From Pseudomonas alliivorans (lineage in GTDB: Bacteria > Pseudomonadota > Gammaproteobacteria > Pseudomonadales > Pseudomonadaceae), in contig NZ_JAFFZW010000008.1 of the NCBI RefSeq assembly GCF_017826695.1, positions 124,001 through 188,000 of the forward strand: DNA of 64,000 bases, read 5' to 3'. Positions 59,182 to 64,000 of the stretch are shown here, in pieces. Positions within the stretch are counted from its first letter, which is position 1, and each line of letters opens with the position of its first letter. A model generated the notes under the pieces. The model was given only the letters and a program-made list of their open reading frames with translations. It had not been told where the DNA came from and did no database searches. A program made the translations under genes and the position numbers.

Positions 59182-59903
59182 CTGACTCGACCACGCTCTA
59201 CCCCGTATTTGCCGAAGAACTGTTGCCCGGTGGCGGCCACCGTTCGTTCATTCTCAAGCGCGGCGAACTATTGCGTCTGACCGACCTGAACGGCAATGCC
59301 AACGTCAGCCTGACGCTGCTCAACACCCACGAAAAAACCGAACGCCTGAACCTGCCTGACAGCCTCAAATGCCAGCACACCGCGCGGCTGAGTGCCGGTC
59401 ACTGCCTGTATTCGGACATGGGCCGCGTGCTGGCGGCCATCGTCACCGACACCTGCGGCTGGAGCGACAGCATCGGCGGCGTGCTCAATGCGCAGGAGGT
59501 CGCCGAGAAGTACGGCCAGGGCCGCTATCAGGAACTGCGCAACGGCTTCTTCCGCAATGGCGTCGACAACCTGCTGGTGGAGCTGGGCAAATGGGGGCTG
59601 GGTCTGTCGGACCTGCTGATGACCCTCAACCTGTTCAGCCGGGTCAACGTGGACGAAGCCGGCGGTCTGCACTTTGTGCCGGACAACTCGAAAGCAGGCG
59701 ATTACATCGAACTGTATGCACCGATGGACACGCTGGTGGTGCTGACCGCCCTGCAACACCCGATGGACCCCAATCCGGCCTACGCACCGCAACCGCTCAA
59801 GCTGAGCTGGATGAAAGCCGACGCAAGCATTGCCGAGCACTGCCGCACGTCACGCCCGGAAAACGAGCGCGGCTTCATCAACACCGACCGCCTGTTCGCC
59901 TGA
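59178..59903 (+). CDS. Carboxyguanidine deiminase subunit (DUF1989; urea carboxylase-associated protein 1)
   Basis: A 241-residue DUF1989 protein. It begins TDSTTLYPVFAEELLPGGGH and has HTARLSAGHCLYSDMGRVLAAIV and DTCGWSDSIGG, whose Cys and His are possible metal or catalytic ligands. DUF1989 pairs once named urea carboxylase-associated proteins were shown in related bacteria, including P. syringae, to form the two-subunit carboxyguanidine deiminase CgdAB, turning carboxyguanidine into allophanate and ammonia. Start ATG 59178 overlaps the ATPase stop by 4 bp. Assignment to A or B is left open. Confidence 0.86.
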   Translation: MTDSTTLYPVFAEELLPGGGHRSFILKRGELLRLTDLNGNANVSLTLLNTHEKTERLNLPDSLKCQHTARLSAGHCLYSDMGRVLAAIVTDTCGWSDSIGGVLNAQEVAEKYGQGRYQELRNGFFRNGVDNLLVELGKWGLGLSDLLMTLNLFSRVNVDEAGGLHFVPDNSKAGDYIELYAPMDTLVVLTALQHPMDPNPAYAPQPLKLSWMKADASIAEHCRTSRPENERGFINTDRLFA

Positions 59904-59915
59904 GGAGACTCCGCC

Positions 59916-60539
59916 ATGAATCAGCATGCCCACGACCATCATCACTGCGACGCAACCATCCCGGCTGGCGAACCGTTTCTGGCCGAAGTGAAAGCCGGAC
60001 AAACCGTGCGCATCCTCGACCTGGAAGGCAATCAGGCCGTCGATACACTGTTCTTCAGCCTTGCCAACCCGCGTGAACGCTACGACGTGCAACGCACCCT
60101 GCGCCGCCAGAACAGCGTGTATCTGACCACCGGCAGCGTGCTGTTTTCCAACCTCGGCCAGCCGATGCTGACCATCGTCGATGACACCTGCGGTCGGCAC
60201 GACACGCTGGGCGGCGCCTGTGCGCAGGAAAGCAACACGGTGCGCTATGCCCTGGAGAAACGTCACATGCACAGCTGCCGCGACAACTACCTGCGCGCCT
60301 GCCTGCATGACGGTCGCCTGACCAAGAACGACATTGGCCCGAACATCAATTTCTTCATGAACGTGCCCGTGACCGCGGATGGCGGCCTGACCTTCGAAGA
60401 CGGCATTTCCGCTCCCGGCAAATACGTTGAACTGCGTGCCGAAATGGACGTGATCGTGTTGATCTCCAACTGCCCGCAACTGAACAACCCCTGCAACGGC
60501 TACAACCCGACACCTGCGCAGTTGATCGTTCGCGATTAG
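59916..60539 (+). CDS. Carboxyguanidine deiminase subunit (DUF1989; urea carboxylase-associated protein 2)
   Basis: A 207-residue DUF1989 protein, paralogous to the preceding gene product (TVRILDLEGNQAVDTLFFSL, TTGSVLFSNLGQPMLTIVDD, TCGRHDTLGG). It opens with a His-rich MNQHAHDHHHCDATIP. The TCG/DT motifs align with those of its partner, suggesting a heteromeric enzyme (CgdAB). Separated by 12 nt from the first subunit gene; the mini-ykkC motif follows 27 nt beyond its stop. Confidence 0.86.
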   Translation: MNQHAHDHHHCDATIPAGEPFLAEVKAGQTVRILDLEGNQAVDTLFFSLANPRERYDVQRTLRRQNSVYLTTGSVLFSNLGQPMLTIVDDTCGRHDTLGGACAQESNTVRYALEKRHMHSCRDNYLRACLHDGRLTKNDIGPNINFFMNVPVTADGGLTFEDGISAPGKYVELRAEMDVIVLISNCPQLNNPCNGYNPTPAQLIVRD

Positions 60540-60566
60540 TTGATCTTCAAGCCCCGAATCCGGGCA

Positions 60567-60615
60567 GCAACGGACGACCGTTGCGTTGAAACGTTTATTA
60601 GCGGGACGGCCCGCT
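60567..60615 (+). ncRNA. Guanidine-II riboswitch (mini-ykkC class)
   Basis: Two GC-rich hairpins with ACGR tetraloops: GCAACGG-ACGA-CCGTTGC (60567-60584, 7 bp perfect) and AGCGGG-ACGG-CCCGCT (60600-60615, 6 bp perfect), joined by 15 nt. The cores GGACGACC and GGGACGGCCC are the class consensus, in which each hairpin binds one guanidine and the loops kiss. It lies 43 nt before the carboxylase ATG. A GCCCCG upstream (60551-60556) could pair with the GGGG Shine-Dalgarno (60648-60651), the probable control point. Confidence 0.92.
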
Positions 60616-60658
60616 TCCCATCACGAAACCGATTCAGTCCGGTTTCCGGGGTCATGCC

Positions 60659-63600
60659 ATGTTCGACAAACTGCTGATCGCCAACCGTGGCGCCATTGCC
60701 TGCCGCATCCTGAGAACCCTGCGCACCTTGCACGTCACGGGCGTGGCGGTGTATTCCGAAGCCGACGTTGCCAGCCTGCACCTGACGCAGGCCGACGAGG
60801 CTCACAGCCTGGGTGAAGGCGGCGCTGCTGGCACCTACCTGGCGGCGGACAAGATCCTCGCCATCGCCAAAGCCAGCGGCGCGGGGGCGATTCATCCCGG
60901 TTACGGATTTCTCTCCGAAAACGCCGCGTTCGCACAGGCCTGTGAAGACGCGGGCATTGCCTTCGTGGGTCCGACACCCGAGCAACTGCGCGTGTTCGGT
61001 CTCAAGCACACCGCTCGCGCGCTGGCCAGACAAAATGGCGTGCCGATGCTGGAAGGCACCGAGCTGCTGGACAGCATCGATGCGGCACTCACGGCAGCCG
61101 AAGTCATCGGCTATCCGGTCATGCTCAAGAGCACGGCGGGCGGCGGCGGTATCGGCATGCGCGTGTGCCGCAGCGCCGATGAGCTGGCCGACTCGTTCGA
61201 GGCGGTAAAGCGGCTGGGCCAGAACAACTTCAGCGACGCCGGTGTGTTCATAGAAAAATACATCCAGCGCGCCCGCCACCTGGAAGTCCAGGTGTTCGGT
61301 GACGGCCAGGGAGAAGTCCTGGCACTCGGTGTGCGGGATTGCTCGGTGCAGAGGCGCAACCAGAAAGTGCTGGAAGAAACCCCGGCACCCAATCTGCCGG
61401 AAGGCATGGCGGATGAACTCTGTGCTGCGGCAATCAAGCTGGCCAAGGCCATCAATTATCGCAGCGCCGGGACCGTGGAATTCGTTTTCGACAGCTGCGA
61501 CCAGCGTTTCTATTTTCTGGAAGTGAACACCCGCCTGCAGGTCGAGCATGGCGTGACCGAACAGGTGTGGGGTGTGGATCTGGTCGGCTGGATGGTGCAA
61601 CTGGCGGCCGGTGATCTGCCGCCGCTGGCCGAGCTGCAAGCGACCCTGCAACCGAGCGGGCACGCGATTCAGGCGCGTCTGTACGCTGAAGATCCGGGTC
61701 GCGACTTCCAGCCCTGCCCGGGCCTGTTGACCGCCGTAAATTTTCCGCCTGCAGATGGTCGGGCGCTGCGCATCGACACCTGGGTGGAAGCTGGCTGCGA
61801 GATCCCGCCGTTCTTCGACCCGATGATTGCCAAGCTCATCAGTTGGGCACCGAGCCGCGATGAAGCCAGCGCTGCACTGTCCGAGGCGCTGGCCGAAAGT
61901 CATCTGTATGGCGTGGAAACCAACCGCGACTATTTGCGGCAGATCATTGCCGATGCGCCGTTCGCCAGCGGTCAGCCCTGGACCCGTTGTCTGGAAGATC
62001 TGGTGTATCACGCCGACACCGTCGAAGTGCTCAGCGGCGGCACCCAGACCAGCGTTCAGGATTATCCGGGGCGTCTGGGTTACTGGGCCGTCGGTGTTCC
62101 GCCGTCCGGGCCGATGGACAGCCGCGCCTTGCGTCAGGGCAACCTGCTGCTGGGCAATGCCGAGGGTTGCGCAGCGCTGGAAATCACCATGAGCGGGCCG
62201 CTGTTGCGCTTCAATACGGACGCAGTGGTGGCGGTAACTGGCGCACCGATTCCGCTGACGCTGGACGGTGAGTCGTGCCCCATGAATACAACGCTGCTGG
62301 TGAAGGCCGGCTCGACACTGGCATTGGGCACCATCGCCGGTGCCGGTGCACGCAGCTACCTGTGTGTACGGGGTGGGCTGGATGTGCCGGATTATCTAGG
62401 CAGCAAAAGCACCTTCACACTCGGCCAGTTTGGTGGCCATGGCGGTCGTGCGTTGCGAGCCGGGGATGTGCTGCATCTTGCGCAACTGACTGATAGCAGC
62501 GCTGGCCAGTCCATCGCCGATGATGCGCTCGAGGTGCTCGGCGAGGTTCGTGACATGCGTGTGATCTACGGGCCACACGCTGCGCCCGAGTACTTCACCG
62601 AAGCGTACATGGAGACGTTCTTTGCGACTGACTGGGAAGTGCACTTCAATTCCAGCCGCACCGGCGTGCGCCTGATCGGACCCAAGCCCGAGTGGGTTCG
62701 CGCCGACGGCGGCGAGGCCGGGCTGCACCCGTCCAACATTCATGACAACCCTTACGCGATCGGCGCCGTGGATTTCACCGGTGACATGCCGGTCATCCTC
62801 GGGCCGGACGGGCCGAGCCTGGGTGGCTTCGTGTGCCCGGTCACCATCATCGAGGCGGACCTGTGGCAACTGGGTCAGCTCAAGGCGGGTGACAAGGTCC
62901 GGTTTCATCCGGTGAGTATCGAGGCATGTCATACCATGGCATCAGCGGCACTCGATCAGGCCTTTTCGCGGACACGCCAAGCGCCGTCCGGTCTGCTCTC
63001 ACTGGACAGCGCGCTCCCGGGTGAGAGCGGACTTGTCCGCGAAAGCGCTCCAGGCCACACCTCAGTAATAACCCGACTGCAAAGCCCGATCATCATGGAC
63101 ATCGGCCAGGACGACAAACGCCTCGTTGCGCGGTTGTCCGGCGATACACATCTGCTGCTGGAAATCGGCGCACCGGAGCTGGATCTGGTGCTGCGTCTTC
63201 GCGGCCACGCCCTGATGCTGGCGCTGGAAGCCAGGGCCCTGCCGGGCGTGATCGACCTGACGCCGGGTATCCGTTCGCTGCAAGTGCACTACCGCCCCGC
63301 CCAACTGCCACTCAGGCAGTTGCTCGAAATCGTGGCCGGCGAGTGGGACGCCGTGTGCGCCGCGAAGGACCTGCAAGTCGCCTCGCGAATCGTGCACCTG
63401 CCGTTGTCCTGGGACGATCCGGCCTGCCAGTTGGCGATCGAGAAATACATGACCACCGTGCGCAAGGATGCGCCGTGGTGCCCGAGCAATCTGGAATTCA
63501 TCCGGCGCATCAACGACCTGCCCAACCTGGACGAAGTGCAGCGCACTGTGTTCGACGCCAGCTATCTGGTGATGGGCCTTGGCGATGTCTACCTCGGTGC

Positions 63601-64000
63601 GCCGGTTGCAACACCCCTGGACCCACGCCATCGACTGGTCACCACCAAGTACAACCCGGCCCGCACCTGGACGGCGGAAAACTCGGTCGGCATCGGTGGC
63701 GCCTACATGTGCGTGTACGGCATGGAAGGCCCTGGTGGCTATCAGTTCGTCGGGCGCACGTTGCAGATGTGGAATCGCTACCGCGATGTTGCCGCATTCG
63801 AGGGAAAACCGTGGCTGCTGCGGTTCTTCGACCAGATTCGTTTCTATCCGGTGAGCGCCGAGGAACTGCTGCGCATCCGCCGCGATTTCCCGTTGGGCCG
63901 TTTCGATCTGAACATCGAACACAGCACCCTGAACCTGACCGATTACCAGACCTTTCTGCTTCACGAAGCCGAAGGCATCGCCGCATTCCGGGCCCGGCAA
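60659..64000 (+). CDS. Guanidine carboxylase (urea carboxylase family), 3'-truncated by window end
   Basis: The first 1114 residues of a biotin-dependent carboxylase; the frame is open from ATG 60659 (GGGG 7 nt upstream) to the edge, so the biotinyl domain is outside. Order: biotin carboxylase (1 to ~450; FDKLLIANRGAIACRILRTL, IGYPVMLKSTAGGGGIGM, EVNTRLQVEHGVTEQ), KipA-like/AHS2 domain (~465-760; LSGGTQTSVQDYPGRLGYWA), KipI-like/AHS1 domain (from ~800; ARLSGDTHLLLEIGAPELDL), then the carboxyltransferase part with PSNLEFIRRINDL. The guanidine riboswitches and deiminase genes indicate guanidine, not urea, as substrate (inference). A REP-doublet at 62961-63050 inserts ~30 residues at the AHS2/AHS1 linker without breaking the frame. 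Confidence 0.9.
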   Translation, partial: MFDKLLIANRGAIACRILRTLRTLHVTGVAVYSEADVASLHLTQADEAHSLGEGGAAGTYLAADKILAIAKASGAGAIHPGYGFLSENAAFAQACEDAGIAFVGPTPEQLRVFGLKHTARALARQNGVPMLEGTELLDSIDAALTAAEVIGYPVMLKSTAGGGGIGMRVCRSADELADSFEAVKRLGQNNFSDAGVFIEKYIQRARHLEVQVFGDGQGEVLALGVRDCSVQRRNQKVLEETPAPNLPEGMADELCAAAIKLAKAINYRSAGTVEFVFDSCDQRFYFLEVNTRLQVEHGVTEQVWGVDLVGWMVQLAAGDLPPLAELQATLQPSGHAIQARLYAEDPGRDFQPCPGLLTAVNFPPADGRALRIDTWVEAGCEIPPFFDPMIAKLISWAPSRDEASAALSEALAESHLYGVETNRDYLRQIIADAPFASGQPWTRCLEDLVYHADTVEVLSGGTQTSVQDYPGRLGYWAVGVPPSGPMDSRALRQGNLLLGNAEGCAALEITMSGPLLRFNTDAVVAVTGAPIPLTLDGESCPMNTTLLVKAGSTLALGTIAGAGARSYLCVRGGLDVPDYLGSKSTFTLGQFGGHGGRALRAGDVLHLAQLTDSSAGQSIADDALEVLGEVRDMRVIYGPHAAPEYFTEAYMETFFATDWEVHFNSSRTGVRLIGPKPEWVRADGGEAGLHPSNIHDNPYAIGAVDFTGDMPVILGPDGPSLGGFVCPVTIIEADLWQLGQLKAGDKVRFHPVSIEACHTMASAALDQAFSRTRQAPSGLLSLDSALPGESGLVRESAPGHTSVITRLQSPIIMDIGQDDKRLVARLSGDTHLLLEIGAPELDLVLRLRGHALMLALEARALPGVIDLTPGIRSLQVHYRPAQLPLRQLLEIVAGEWDAVCAAKDLQVASRIVHLPLSWDDPACQLAIEKYMTTVRKDAPWCPSNLEFIRRINDLPNLDEVQRTVFDASYLVMGLGDVYLGAPVATPLDPRHRLVTTKYNPARTWTAENSVGIGGAYMCVYGMEGPGGYQFVGRTLQMWNRYRDVAAFEGKPWLLRFFDQIRFYPVSAEELLRIRRDFPLGRFDLNIEHSTLNLTDYQTFLLHEAEGIAAFRARQ
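62961..63050. repeat. REP doublet (REPIN-like) inside the carboxylase coding sequence
   Basis: The perfect palindrome GCGGACTTGTCCGC (63027-63040) is the core of a common Pseudomonas REP. An inverted partner lies to the left: TTTCGCGGACA (62964-62974) mirrors TGTCCGCGAAA (63034-63044), and GTCTGCTCTCAC (62991-63002) mirrors GTGAGAGCGGAC (63021-63032) with one mismatch. The left unit holds about 16 extra bases. The unit adds roughly 90 nt, a multiple of three, and is translated as residues ~768-798. Confidence 0.85.

Noticed and set aside
60536..62011. 491-codon open frame antisense to the carboxylase
   Set aside because: The plus strand encodes the biotin carboxylase domain with all motifs, and the antisense frame also runs across the riboswitch.
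60659..64000. Suspected frameshift or pseudogene in the carboxylase
   Set aside because: Reading codon by codon from 60659 shows one uninterrupted frame to the window edge, including the REP insertion. The gene is just truncated by the window.
1..64000. CRISPR arrays, tRNA or rRNA genes, insertion sequences, prophage genes
   Set aside because: No regularly spaced direct repeats, no cloverleaf-like or rRNA-like stretches and no transposase or phage reading frames were seen in the window.

Overview
The window looks like a chromosomal segment of a Pseudomonas of the P. syringae group. The grounds are the high-GC Pseudomonas codon style, the order algU-mucA-mucB-mucD beside nadB, the block lepA-lepB-rnc-era-recO-pdxJ, the absence of mucC between mucB and mucD, and a Pseudomonas-type REP palindrome (GCGGACTTGTCCGC). 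This species call is inference from gene order and repeats, not from a search.

Layout. 1-2.9 kb: AT-richer accessory DNA with two tandem paralogous orphan genes that share an upstream repeat, then an exported orphan protein. 2.9-12.7 kb: a bifunctional penicillin-binding protein, a His-rich PadR repressor with a siderophore-interacting ferric reductase (YqjI/YqjH type) under a palindromic operator, a six-helix membrane protein, a VF530-type protein, and the glucose pair OprB porin plus PQQ glucose dehydrogenase. 12.9-22.1 kb: a catabolic-looking gene set on the minus strand (amidase, cyclic-imidase/PgdA-type deacetylase, MFS permease, two SDRs, a small CxxC protein, a CobW GTPase, a solute-binding-like protein without signal peptide), with a divergent GntR regulator that carries two winged-helix domains and two matching operators in the shared promoter region. 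22.3-26.6 kb: a four-gene envelope/c-di-GMP set (globin-like lipoprotein, DUF3034, dCache-HAMP-GGDEF-EAL, MauL-like cupredoxin). 26.8-31.6 kb: a second Lon protease behind a sigma-32-like promoter, a chagasin-type cysteine peptidase inhibitor, and cmoA-cmoB. 31.6-48.8 kb: core genes pdxJ, recO, era, rnc, lepB, lepA, mucD, mucB, mucA, algU, nadB, sdhE, ygfZ, an HDOD gene and tctDE. 49.0-53.3 kb: the tctCBA tricarboxylate transporter and an AbrB-type membrane protein. 53.3-55.9 kb: ung, an enoyl-CoA hydratase/isomerase and a Tyr/Pro-rich lipoprotein.

56.2-64.0 kb: the most interesting part, a guanidine-catabolism operon. A sigma-54-like promoter is followed by a clear guanidine-I (ykkC) riboswitch, an ABC importer, two DUF1989 proteins (carboxyguanidine deiminase subunits, formerly 'urea carboxylase-associated'), then a second and different riboswitch class, guanidine-II (mini-ykkC, two hairpins with ACGA and ACGG loops), immediately before the biotin-dependent carboxylase. 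The carboxylase, usually annotated as urea carboxylase but here best read as guanidine carboxylase, runs off the window end and carries an in-frame REP-doublet insertion between its two Kip-like domains.

The genes fit together as: guanidine uptake, carboxylation to carboxyguanidine, deimination to allophanate (allophanate hydrolase expected beyond the right edge), with nitrogen control at the promoter and guanidine sensing at two places in the same transcript.
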